Shown here: piece by piece, positions 8,044-15,532 of the stretch
Layout of the letters: each line of letters starts with the position of its first letter
How positions within the stretch are numbered: the first letter of the stretch is position 1
From: Lachnospiraceae bacterium
GTDB lineage: Bacteria > Bacillota > Clostridia > Lachnospirales > Lachnospiraceae
DNA length: 64,000 nucleotides
Assembly: GCA_902363555.1 (NCBI GenBank)
Contig: CABJAM010000003.1
Coordinates: forward strand, 558,001 to 622,000
Direction of reading: 5' to 3'
Notes under the pieces: model-generated
The model's input: only the letters and a program-made list of their open reading frames with translations
Database searches by the model: none
Told to the model about the DNA's origin: nothing
Translations under genes and position numbers: made by a program

Positions 8044-9357
8044 ATGCTTATGGTACTATTAATATTAATGGCCATGGATATTGTTGCGTTTATAGCGCTG
8101 CCCCTCCTTTTTGCGTGCCGGACGCCGAGAAACCGATATCCTAAAAAAATCTTTTACGTTGCCGCTGTGGCTGTGCTGGCTTTGGCTAATGTGTGCGCCT
8201 TGATTTTTCGTGATGATCTTTTCACAATGACGCTGATGATCATTGTCTATACCTTATTGTGCCAGTGGCTGTTTCGGCGGGGAAAGATTGCTTTACTTTA
8301 TCAGGTGATCTATTTGATCCTGCTGTTTGTTGTGCAGTATGGGAGTGCGGGAATCACTTTGATCCTTTTTCAGAATATATCCATAGAGCCAGTCACTTTA
8401 AACTGTATAACACTGATTATTAAAATCGTGCTGGAAACGATTTATACACTGGGGATCATCCAGATCGTGAATATCCGCAGCATCAGTGTTGTTTCCAGGC
8501 GTCAGCTCATCGGCCTTTTTTTGATCCCGCTGGTCAGCCTGTTCTGCGTGGTGGCCATGTTTATTATCGGTGAGGTGTTTTATCTCAGATACGGCTATGG
8601 AATATTTATCGTCAGTACTCTGTTACTATTGGCGACCAATTTATACTATTTGTACTTGTACTATGATGTATCTCAGAATCAGGAGATGCGCCGGCAGTTG
8701 GAGCTGAACCGGCAGCAGAATGAAATTGCCTATAAGTATTACGAGACGATGGATGCGCGGATCGAGTCCACACGCAAGGTTATACATGATGTACATAATC
8801 ACATCAATGCCATTGAGCAGCTTTACGCCAGCGGAGATCTGGCGGCGGGAATCGCCTACGTGAAGGACGTCCACGAGCTGCTGGACAGTCTGGGCATCCG
8901 AAATTTTACATCCAATCATATGCTGAATATGATTCTCAACGATAAGCTTTCCGCAGCGGCCTGTGCGGGCATCCAAGCTACGGTGCATCTGGAGGAATTA
9001 AAGCTGGATTTTATCAAAGATATGGATATTACGACGATTTTTTCCAATCTGCTGGATAATGCCATAGAGGCGGCCGGGGATGTGGCGGATGGTACGATAG
9101 AAGTGAAATCCGCCTGCTTTAATGATCTGCTGACCATAAGTATTAAAAATCCGCTGTCGCCGGAGGCGAGTGCGGCGTTTGAGCTTTATCAGTCCGGCAA
9201 TGTCCGCCCGGGATCAGCCAGGAAGGGGCATATGGGCGTAGGTCTTGGAAATGTTTCTGCAACGGTGGAGAAATATCACGGGCATTTGAGCCTGAGCTGC
9301 AAAGACCGTGTATTTTGCGCAAGCCTGCTGTTTCCGGTAAAATCGGAATCGCGCTGA
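8044..9357 (+). CDS. GHKL-domain sensor histidine kinase (AgrC/VirS-like)
   Basis: The 437-residue protein has about six N-terminal membrane helices (1-205), a dimerisation segment with the phospho-acceptor region RKVIHDVHNH (His248), and a GHKL ATPase domain with the N-box SNLLDNAIEAA (about 333-343) and the G-box GHMGVGLGNV near 400. It pairs with the LytTR regulator just upstream. The final residues and the stop codon lie inside a copy of dispersed repeat family A: the TCGCGC arm encodes the last two codons, so the repeat has reshaped the C-terminus. The ligand is not predictable. Confidence 0.92.
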   Translation: MLMVLLILMAMDIVAFIALPLLFACRTPRNRYPKKIFYVAAVAVLALANVCALIFRDDLFTMTLMIIVYTLLCQWLFRRGKIALLYQVIYLILLFVVQYGSAGITLILFQNISIEPVTLNCITLIIKIVLETIYTLGIIQIVNIRSISVVSRRQLIGLFLIPLVSLFCVVAMFIIGEVFYLRYGYGIFIVSTLLLLATNLYYLYLYYDVSQNQEMRRQLELNRQQNEIAYKYYETMDARIESTRKVIHDVHNHINAIEQLYASGDLAAGIAYVKDVHELLDSLGIRNFTSNHMLNMILNDKLSAAACAGIQATVHLEELKLDFIKDMDITTIFSNLLDNAIEAAGDVADGTIEVKSACFNDLLTISIKNPLSPEASAAFELYQSGNVRPGSARKGHMGVGLGNVSATVEKYHGHLSLSCKDRVFCASLLFPVKSESR

Positions 9358-9428
9358 TGCGCGAGCAGGTCAAGGATTTTCCTGCGTAAAATTCTCGACA
9401 AATAATAGAAGAATCGCGCTGATGCGCG
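9345..9428. repeat. dispersed two-hairpin repeat, family A, copy 1 plus partial copy
   Basis: TCGCGC-tgat-GCGCGA followed by a GTC...GAC stem enclosing AGGATTTT/AAAATTCT. A second partial copy (GAATCGCGCTGATGCGCG) follows at 9411-9428. The element covers the stop codon of the kinase gene and runs up to the ribosome binding site of the YhfC-like gene. Related copies lie at 27406-27517, 43481-43557 and 45188-45251. Confidence 0.75.
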
Positions 9429-9448
9429 GGGAAGAAGGGGGCGAAATA

Positions 9449-10054
9449 ATGAAAAAGAAAGTTCTTTTATTTATAGCGGGGCTGGCTTCGTTTGGGATTT
9501 CCCAGATGGTGCTCAGAGTTCCATTATTGAATCTGTTTTATGATACAGAGACGTATATCTACATGTCTTTGACAATGCCGCTTGTGATTAGTTGGATTAT
9601 TGCCTTTACAGCCGGACTATTTGAGGAATCGGGCAGGCTCATCTTTTTACAGTTTTTCAAAAAGGAGTCGCTTTCATTAAGTGACGGCGTGGTATTCGGT
9701 CTGGGGCATGGTCTTATGGAAGCTGGATGGCTTATGATTTCCATTATCGGTTATATTGTCAGCAATGGTTTTTCTTCAGCCTCTGGTCTGGCGATTGTGG
9801 AGCGGATCTTTGCTCTTATATTGCAGGTGGCACTGACTATTTTTGTGGTGATGGCGGTGGACCGGCATAAAATACGGTGGTACTTTGTGGCAATCCTGCT
9901 GCATACGATTATGGACGGAATGCTCATCTATTTCCGCTCGATAGTGGCTCTGGAAGTGTCTTTGGGCTGCTGTGCTGCGGTCGTGCTCATTTTAGCGCTG
10001 GTCGCCTGGAAAATCAGCGGCAGGGAAACGTCGGCAATTGGAAAGACTGTCTGA
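9449..10054 (+). CDS. YhfC-type glutamic intramembrane metalloprotease-like protein
   Basis: The 201-residue protein has about six membrane helices. Three motifs fit the YhfC branch of the CPBP/type II CAAX protease superfamily: FEESGR in helix 2-3, GLGHGLMEAGW in the next helix (Glu and His as metal or catalytic residues), and HTIMDGM in a later helix. The start was set at 9449 because GAAGAAGGGGG lies at the right distance; an upstream in-frame ATG at 9422 falls inside the family A repeat. Its place after a kinase pair recalls AgrB-like processing partners, but it is not an AgrB relative. Such proteases may process peptides or confer bacteriocin immunity; the role here is unknown. Confidence 0.75.
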   Translation: MKKKVLLFIAGLASFGISQMVLRVPLLNLFYDTETYIYMSLTMPLVISWIIAFTAGLFEESGRLIFLQFFKKESLSLSDGVVFGLGHGLMEAGWLMISIIGYIVSNGFSSASGLAIVERIFALILQVALTIFVVMAVDRHKIRWYFVAILLHTIMDGMLIYFRSIVALEVSLGCCAAVVLILALVAWKISGRETSAIGKTV

Positions 10055-10140
10055 GATTGCAGGGCATAGTATCATGTAATACCTGAACGGTTATGCAGAG
10101 CGGGGAAATTTGGAATGTGCACAAGATTAGGGGGAGTTCG

Positions 10141-11130
10141 ATGAAAAGACGGTATAAGGTACTTATTGGTGTGGCTGTATTTTTGGTGCTGCTGGCAGCC
10201 GTATTTTGCTGGATCTTTTTCGGCAAACAGCCGATCCAGGAAAATGTGGTGCAGGCCGGCGCTGTGGATTGGATGGCAAAGGTGGATGGGAGCCGGAAGC
10301 TATCGGCGGTGAATCTGCCCGGCACACATGACAGTTGTGCGTGGAACAGTGACTTTGCTTATTTTTCCCAATGCCAGTCCGCAGACATTGCCACGCAGCT
10401 AAATATGGGCATCCGCTATATGGATATACGCATCAATCTGAATGATGATGAAACACAGTTGGTAATGACCCACAGTATCGCCGTCTGCCGGGAAGGCAGC
10501 CGCCCTCTTGGAAAGGTACTGACCTTTGAGAAGGTGCTTTCGGACTGCTATGTGTTCTTAAATGCACATCCCACGGAAACCGTGGTGTTTTGCGTGAAGC
10601 CGGAGGGTGAGCCGTCAGTCTGCAAAGCGCTGCTCTTTGACGCGATTGCCGCCAATAAGGAGCTGTGGTATACGAAAAATGAGATTCCCACCCTGGACGA
10701 GGCGCGCGGTAAAATTGTCCTGGCCAGCCGTTTTTCGGGGGAAGGTGGAGCGGATGAGGGTCTGCGTTTTTTATGGGAGGAACAGGACAATACCGATTTG
10801 ATGGCGGACCCGTTTTCGGTTAGTCCGGTGAATGAGGTACAGTCTCTGTATGTTCAGGACCGTTATTGCTATGGACTGGAGGATAAATGGCAGAGCATTG
10901 CCTATGGTCTTGAAGAGAAAGCGAAAACGATCGACCTGAATGAAAATGTTTCACTGCTGTTTTTGAGCACCAAAGGCACCGGAAAGCTGGGGCATCCGTA
11001 TAAATATGCAAAAGAGATCAATCCACGGCTTATGGAAAAGACGCTGAACGCCGGGGAAAGTTATGGCTGGATCATTATGGATTTTGCCCGGCCGGAGCTG
11101 GTGAAAAAAATCATTGAGACAAATATCTAG
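10141..11130 (+). CDS. phosphatidylinositol-specific phospholipase C-like protein
   Basis: The 329-residue protein has a short positively charged start and one membrane helix (about 6-28), so it is anchored with the domain outside. The PI-PLC X-domain motifs are clear: LPGTHDSC with catalytic His63, GIRYMDIRI with Asp95 and Arg97, and MTHS with His111. These two histidines are the acid/base pair of bacterial PI-PLC, which cleaves phosphatidylinositol or GPI without calcium. The substrate may be another cyclitol or glycerophosphodiester. The start at 10141 follows GGGGGAG; an in-frame codon at 10093 has no ribosome binding site. Confidence 0.87.
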   Translation: MKRRYKVLIGVAVFLVLLAAVFCWIFFGKQPIQENVVQAGAVDWMAKVDGSRKLSAVNLPGTHDSCAWNSDFAYFSQCQSADIATQLNMGIRYMDIRINLNDDETQLVMTHSIAVCREGSRPLGKVLTFEKVLSDCYVFLNAHPTETVVFCVKPEGEPSVCKALLFDAIAANKELWYTKNEIPTLDEARGKIVLASRFSGEGGADEGLRFLWEEQDNTDLMADPFSVSPVNEVQSLYVQDRYCYGLEDKWQSIAYGLEEKAKTIDLNENVSLLFLSTKGTGKLGHPYKYAKEINPRLMEKTLNAGESYGWIIMDFARPELVKKIIETNI

Positions 11131-11172
11131 TGCTCCATCCAGCCAGAAACGAAACTGACAGCACTGGTAATC

Positions 11173-11236
11173 ATTGCGCAGGCCAGTCTGAACATGTTAC
11201 AAATATCCGGTAACTGTTCGGGCAGGCCTGCGCAAT
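11173..11236. repeat. 12-bp inverted repeat enclosing a family C palindrome
   Basis: ATTGCGCAGGCC (11173-11184) pairs exactly with GGCCTGCGCAAT (11225-11236). Inside are GAACATGTTAC (11190-11200) and GTAACTGTTC (11210-11219), members of dispersed palindrome family C. No strong T-tract follows, so it is not a typical terminator. Confidence 0.7.
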
Positions 11237-11268
11237 ATGTTTAAAAGGTGTAACTGTCTGGAGGTGCT

Positions 11269-11359
11269 GAACTGTTACTGAAAGACAGCATTGTTTTTAT
11301 AATTTGAGTAAAACCGGGCATATTAAGAATGTAGTAGTTCGTCCTCTCTGAACTGTTAC
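11269..11359. repeat. direct repeats of the family C half-site
   Basis: CTGAACTGTTACTGAA occurs around 11267-11282 and again around 11348-11363, 81 bases apart, in the spacer before the FAD/Rieske gene. The rest of the spacer shows a possible -10 box (TATAAT at 11296-11301) with no convincing -35. Confidence 0.55.
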
Positions 11360-11402
11360 TGAAGCTTAACTTATTGTCAGATTCGGAGACGATAAAATCT
11401 TA

Positions 11403-12872
11403 ATGTGTGGTGGTAAATATATGGAATCAATATGGCAGAAAACCGCCAGGCGGGCGGAGTCGGATACGGATACGTTGTGCTCTCATGCGGATGCTGTGGT
11501 TATCGGCGGCGGGATGGCCGGGATCCTCACCGCCTGGATGCTGACATCCCGGGGCGTTCATACGGTGGTCCTGGAGGCAAATGAGGTAGGCAGTGGCCAG
11601 ACCGGCCATACGACCGCAAAGGTGACTTCCCAGCATGGCCTGATCTATGACCGGCTCTGTAAAAGTGTGGGCGGGGAGCTGGCCCGGCAGTATGCCCACG
11701 CCAATGAGGAGGCGATCGGCGCTTATGAGCGTCTGATCGATCAACTTGGAATTGCGTGTGACTGGGAGCGGCGGGATGCCTGGGTTTATTCTACCCGGAG
11801 CGGGGAGGCATTGATGGCGGAAACGGATGCGGCCCAGCAGCTTGGTCTGCCTGCGTTTTTTGCGGATAAATCCTGTCTGCCTTTTTGGATTCAGGGGGCC
11901 TCTGTTTTTAAAAATCAGGCGCAGTTTCATCCGCTGAAGTTTCTGTATGCCCTGGCCGGACAATTGAACGTTTATGAGCACACTCCGGTACTTCATGTGG
12001 AAGGACAAAACATCGATACGCTTTTGGGGCGGATTGTGGCGGATCATATTATATTTGCATGTCATTACCCTTTTGTGAACTGCCCGGGTTATTATTTTAT
12101 GCGGATGCATCAGGAGCGCAGCTATGCGCTGGCGCTGGAAAACACTCAACCACTGGATGGTATGTACATTTCTGCGGATGATGACGGCCTGTCCTTTCGG
12201 ACATATAATAATCAGCTTATTTTGGGCGGCAGCGGCCACCGCACCGGCGAAAACTGTGCGGGCGGGCAGTATGATGAGCTGCGTCGGCGGGCACGGGAGT
12301 ATTGGCCGGATTGCCGTGAAAGCGCCTGCTGGTCGGCTCAGGACTGTATGCCTTTGGATAAGATTCCTTATATTGGCCGTTTTTCCGGGAAATATCCCAA
12401 CTGGTATGTGGCCACGGGCTTTAAAAAATGGGGGATGACCAGTTCCATGGTGGCCGCCCGGCTCATATCCGATGCCATATTGCAGATCGATCATCCGGAC
12501 CGCCACGTGTTTTCACCTCAGCGCCATACGTGGAAAGCCTCTGCCGGAAGCTTTATAAAGGATGGGATGGCTTCGGCAAAGCATTTGACCCGTTATTATT
12601 TAAAACGGCCGGGGATGGATGTGGAACAGCTTTTACCGGGGCACGGCGGGATTGTACGCTGCAATGGCAGGAAGCTGGGGGCTTACAGGGATATGGATGG
12701 CCATGTGTTTCTTGTATCTATAAAATGTCCGCATCTGGGCTGCCAGTTGGAATGGAATCCTGAGGAAAAAAGCTGGGATTGTCCGTGCCATGGCTCACGG
12801 TATGATTACACGGGAAAGCTGATCAGTAATCCGGCCCAGGAGGAAGATATTGTTGTGAAAATTAATTCTTGA
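11403..12872 (+). CDS. FAD-dependent oxidoreductase fused to a Rieske [2Fe-2S] domain
   Basis: The 489-residue protein has a DAO-type FAD domain first (ADAVVIGGGMAGILTAWML near 28-46, the dinucleotide-binding GxGxxG) and then GQTGHTTAKVTSQHG (about 64-78). Near 330-355 is IPYIGRFSGKYPN and ATGFKKWGMTSS, typical of the flavin C-terminal loop. The last 50 residues are a Rieske domain: CPH at 442-444 and CPCH at 460-463, with the paired extra cysteines. This fusion is a recognised family of unknown substrate, probably cytoplasmic, able to pass electrons between FAD and the cluster. A second possible start, ATG 11421, would remove six residues; neither has a strong ribosome binding site. Confidence 0.88.
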   Translation: MCGGKYMESIWQKTARRAESDTDTLCSHADAVVIGGGMAGILTAWMLTSRGVHTVVLEANEVGSGQTGHTTAKVTSQHGLIYDRLCKSVGGELARQYAHANEEAIGAYERLIDQLGIACDWERRDAWVYSTRSGEALMAETDAAQQLGLPAFFADKSCLPFWIQGASVFKNQAQFHPLKFLYALAGQLNVYEHTPVLHVEGQNIDTLLGRIVADHIIFACHYPFVNCPGYYFMRMHQERSYALALENTQPLDGMYISADDDGLSFRTYNNQLILGGSGHRTGENCAGGQYDELRRRAREYWPDCRESACWSAQDCMPLDKIPYIGRFSGKYPNWYVATGFKKWGMTSSMVAARLISDAILQIDHPDRHVFSPQRHTWKASAGSFIKDGMASAKHLTRYYLKRPGMDVEQLLPGHGGIVRCNGRKLGAYRDMDGHVFLVSIKCPHLGCQLEWNPEEKSWDCPCHGSRYDYTGKLISNPAQEEDIVVKINS

Positions 12873-12975
12873 AAACCTGCGGCATAAGCATTAAAATAGA
12901 GGAATGGTGACAGACAGTTGTCATGTTACATCTGTTATACTGGCTTCATAAATCAAAGAAATGAGGTAAGTATTA

Positions 12976-13428
12976 ATGGATTATGAAATTGTGAACCTGG
13001 AAGCGAAGACGGTGGCCGGTGTGTCGGCTGTGACGAATAATTTTGCGCCGGATATGGGTGCTATGATCGGTGGTCTGTGGGAGAAGTTTTATGGCGGTGT
13101 CTACGCTGCGGTTCCGGATAAAGTCAACGATAAGGCGCTGGAAATCTACACGGATTATGTGGATGACGAAAAGTCGGATTACAGGGTGATGGTGGCCTGT
13201 GAAACGCGTGTTGCAAAGAACGGTCCGGCGGAGCTTTATACCCGAACGATTCCGGCCGGGCGGTATGCAAAGTTTATCGTGCGTGGAAATATGATCACGG
13301 CGGTAGCGGATTTCTGGCAGCAGCTATGGACCATGGATTTACCCCGGGCGTATGTGTGTGATTTTGAAGAATATCAAAATGCGGACATGGAGAATGCGGA
13401 GATCCATATTTATATCGGATTGAAATAA
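12976..13428 (+). CDS. GyrI-like (effector-binding) domain protein
   Basis: The 150-residue protein matches the stand-alone GyrI-like/AraC-effector-binding fold: an N-terminal MDYEIVNLEAKTVAGVSA strand, a middle ALEIYTDYVDDEKSDYRVMVACE region, TRTIPAGRYAKFIVRG (about 91-106) and a final acidic IHIYIGLK strand. The fold binds small hydrophobic ligands or has hydrolase activity in some members. It begins a four-gene set with a WYL regulator, a TfoX-C protein and an acetyltransferase. A TGACA-N6-TGTCA palindrome at 12908-12923 lies upstream and could be an operator. Confidence 0.82.
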   Translation: MDYEIVNLEAKTVAGVSAVTNNFAPDMGAMIGGLWEKFYGGVYAAVPDKVNDKALEIYTDYVDDEKSDYRVMVACETRVAKNGPAELYTRTIPAGRYAKFIVRGNMITAVADFWQQLWTMDLPRAYVCDFEEYQNADMENAEIHIYIGLK

Positions 13429-13462
13429 TTCGGACTGAAATAATCAGGAGAGGAGCGTTACC

Positions 13463-14377
13463 GTGAAAATTGACCGGCTTATTGGTATATTATCGATTTT
13501 ATTACAGCAGGAGAAGGTAACCGCTCCTTATCTTGCTGAAAAATTTGAAGTTTCCCGGCGGACGATCAACAGGGATATCGAGGCGATCTGCCAGGCGGGG
13601 ATACCTATTGTCACAACCCAGGGCGCCGGCGGCGGTATTTCCATAATGGAAGGCTACCGCATGGATAAAACGCTGTTGAGCTCGTCGGACATGCGGGCCA
13701 TTCTGGCCGGGCTTGGCAGCCTGGACAGTGTCAGCGGCACAAAGCAGTATCAGCAGTTGATGGATAAGCTGTGTTCCGGAAATTCGTCCATATTGTCCAA
13801 TAACAATCATATTCTTATCGATCTGTCCTCCTGGTATAAGACCACTCTGGCGCCAAAGATCCAGTTGATCCAGGAAGCCATTGACGCCAGGGAAACGATC
13901 ATTTTTACCTACTATGCCCCCGGCGGCGAGAGTCAGAGGGAGATCGAGCCCTATGTCCTGGTGTTCCAGTGGGCGTCCTGGTATGTGTGGGGCTACTGCC
14001 TGCTGCGGAATGATTTCCGCATGTTTAAGCTGAACCGGATGCATGCGCTTAATAAGACCGGTAAGCCGTCGGATGTCCGAGACATCCCCCAGTTTCATCT
14101 GGATGTGGAAAAGATTTATCCTTCCCAGATCCAGGTAAAGGCTGTTTTTGCTCCGGAAATGAAATGGCGGCTTGTGGAGGAATACGGTATGGACAGCTTT
14201 ACCGAGCAGGCGGACGGGCGTCTGTTGTTTCAGGCCGGCTTTGTGGATGAGGATAGCGTTTTTGGATGGCTGCTAAGCTTTGGACCGCAGGCCAGGCTGC
14301 TGGAGCCGGAGGATCTGCTTGAAAAGTACATTAAACTTGTTCATTCTATCACGGATATTTATGAATCGGAGGTTTGA
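13463..14377 (+). CDS. YafY-type HTH/WYL transcriptional regulator
   Basis: The 304-residue protein has an N-terminal winged HTH (about 1-60: LIGILSILLQQEKVTAPYLAEKF and SRRTINRDIEAICQAG) followed by a WYL domain around 140-215. The WYL core motif is preserved as SWYVWGYCL near 171-179, with FKLNRM following. WYL regulators sense nucleic acid fragments or small ligands and often control DNA-damage or metabolic genes. The position after a GyrI-like protein and before a TfoX-C protein suggests local control of this operon. The next gene's ribosome binding site overlaps its end. Confidence 0.9.
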   Translation: MKIDRLIGILSILLQQEKVTAPYLAEKFEVSRRTINRDIEAICQAGIPIVTTQGAGGGISIMEGYRMDKTLLSSSDMRAILAGLGSLDSVSGTKQYQQLMDKLCSGNSSILSNNNHILIDLSSWYKTTLAPKIQLIQEAIDARETIIFTYYAPGGESQREIEPYVLVFQWASWYVWGYCLLRNDFRMFKLNRMHALNKTGKPSDVRDIPQFHLDVEKIYPSQIQVKAVFAPEMKWRLVEEYGMDSFTEQADGRLLFQAGFVDEDSVFGWLLSFGPQARLLEPEDLLEKYIKLVHSITDIYESEV

Positions 14378-14379
14378 AA

Positions 14380-14637
14380 ATGGGAGAATTATCGAAGCTT
14401 CCCAATATCGGCACTGTTGTCGAGGAACAGTTAAATGCTGTGGGTATTACAAGCTATGAGCAGTTAAAGGCCATGGGCAGCAGGCAGGCCTGGCTGAAAA
14501 TCCAGTCTATTGACAGCAGTGCCTGTATACACCGGCTGCTGGCACTGGAGGGCGCTATCCGTGGTGTGAAAAAGACTCAGCTCCCTGAGGATGTCAAAGC
14601 GGACCTTAAAGCATTTTACAGGGAGGCAAAGCTGTAA
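14380..14637 (+). CDS. TfoX/Sxy C-terminal domain protein
   Basis: The 85-residue protein is a stand-alone TfoX-C domain: LSKLPNIGTVVEEQLNAVGI at the start, then SYEQLKAMGSRQAWLKI and LHRLLALEGAIRG-type segments. The fold is a helix-hairpin-helix-like module; lone copies in Firmicutes have no assigned role in competence. The start is ATG 14380 because GGAGG lies seven bases before it, inside the last codons of the WYL gene. The following gene starts two bases after its stop. Confidence 0.85.
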   Translation: MGELSKLPNIGTVVEEQLNAVGITSYEQLKAMGSRQAWLKIQSIDSSACIHRLLALEGAIRGVKKTQLPEDVKADLKAFYREAKL

Positions 14638-14639
14638 GG

Positions 14640-15212
14640 ATGAGCGGATACATAAGATTTGTGCGGCCGGAGGATGTCCGCCGCCTGCTGGAAATATATA
14701 ACCAGTCCATAGATACGCCCATAACCTTTGAGGTGGAGCTGCCGTCGGCGGATGACTTTTTACAGAGGATTAAGAATATATCCCGGGATTATCCATACAT
14801 CGTTTGGGAAATGGACGGCCGGGTTATGGGCTATGCCTACGCCCATCGGTATAAGGAGCGCTCGGCATACCAGTGGGGCGCGGAGCTGTCGGTATATATT
14901 GACTCTGGAGCTGTGGGACATGGGGGCGGCCGAAAGCTTTATGGCGCGCTGATAGAGCTATTAAGGCTTCAAAATGTAAAAACAGTGTACGGCTGTGTGA
15001 CCGCGGGAAATCCGGCCAGCGACGGGCTTCACTATGCCATGGGTTTTCATCTGGCAGGAACATTTAAGAAGGCTGGCTTTAAAAATGACCGGTGGCACGA
15101 TGTTTATTGGTATGAAAAAAGTATCGGGGCGTACGGAGATGTGCCAGAGCCGTTTATTTCTCTGAGAGATGTAGATGCGGAAAAGATTATAGCTTCCGGT
15201 ATACTTGGATGA
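14640..15212 (+). CDS. GNAT N-acetyltransferase (phosphinothricin acetyltransferase-like)
   Basis: The 190-residue protein is of the PAT/bar branch of GNAT enzymes: IRFVRPEDVRRLLEIYNQ at the start, TPITFEVELPS (about 22-32), the WEMDGRVMGYAYAH strand and the acetyl-CoA loop SGAVGHGGGRKLYGAL (about 87-102), then AGNPASDGLHYAMGFH and RWHDVYWYEK. PAT relatives acetylate L-phosphinothricin or amino acid-like amines such as methionine sulfone; the natural substrate is unknown. It ends the WYL operon, and a strong terminator follows 50 bases later. Confidence 0.88.
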   Translation: MSGYIRFVRPEDVRRLLEIYNQSIDTPITFEVELPSADDFLQRIKNISRDYPYIVWEMDGRVMGYAYAHRYKERSAYQWGAELSVYIDSGAVGHGGGRKLYGALIELLRLQNVKTVYGCVTAGNPASDGLHYAMGFHLAGTFKKAGFKNDRWHDVYWYEKSIGAYGDVPEPFISLRDVDAEKIIASGILG

Positions 15213-15532
15213 AAGTCAAACACCCGAATGGTTATGTTTTAAGCGCCGCCAGTAAAATTACAGAAATTCCATGAGATGACTCTATTTATGAAGGGCATCT
15301 CATGGAATTTTTTTCGTCAATGCAGCGAAACTTGGATTGAACTGTATTTCATAAGCAGAATAGTACATATGCATATCAAAATAAAACATAGAAGTCGCTT
15401 ACATAATCTTTTATAATAAAGCGTACAAGAGGTACTGCACGGATGCGCGCGTCTGTCTGTGATTTTCTGTGGAAAAGCATAACAAGAGATGCGCAAGCCG
15501 GTTATTAATGCACTATGATAGGGGGAATCCAT
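15213..15532. other. 320-base spacer between GNAT and sensor kinase genes
   Basis: It holds a strong terminator at 15264-15314 and a lone TATAAT at 15412-15417 without a clear -35. The remaining sequence shows no coding frame or structured RNA that I recognise. Confidence 0.5.
15264..15314 (+). terminator. strong rho-independent terminator
   Basis: A perfect 15-base arm AAATTCCATGAGATG (15264-15278) pairs with CATCTCATGGAATTT (15296-15310) and runs into T7. It ends the WYL/TfoX-C/GNAT operon. Confidence 0.9.

Noticed and set aside
11427..12506. Long antisense open frame (about 359 codons) opposite the FAD/Rieske gene
   Set aside because: It mirrors the codon structure of the real gene, has no ribosome binding site and encodes no recognisable domain, while the plus-strand frame shows FAD and Rieske motifs.
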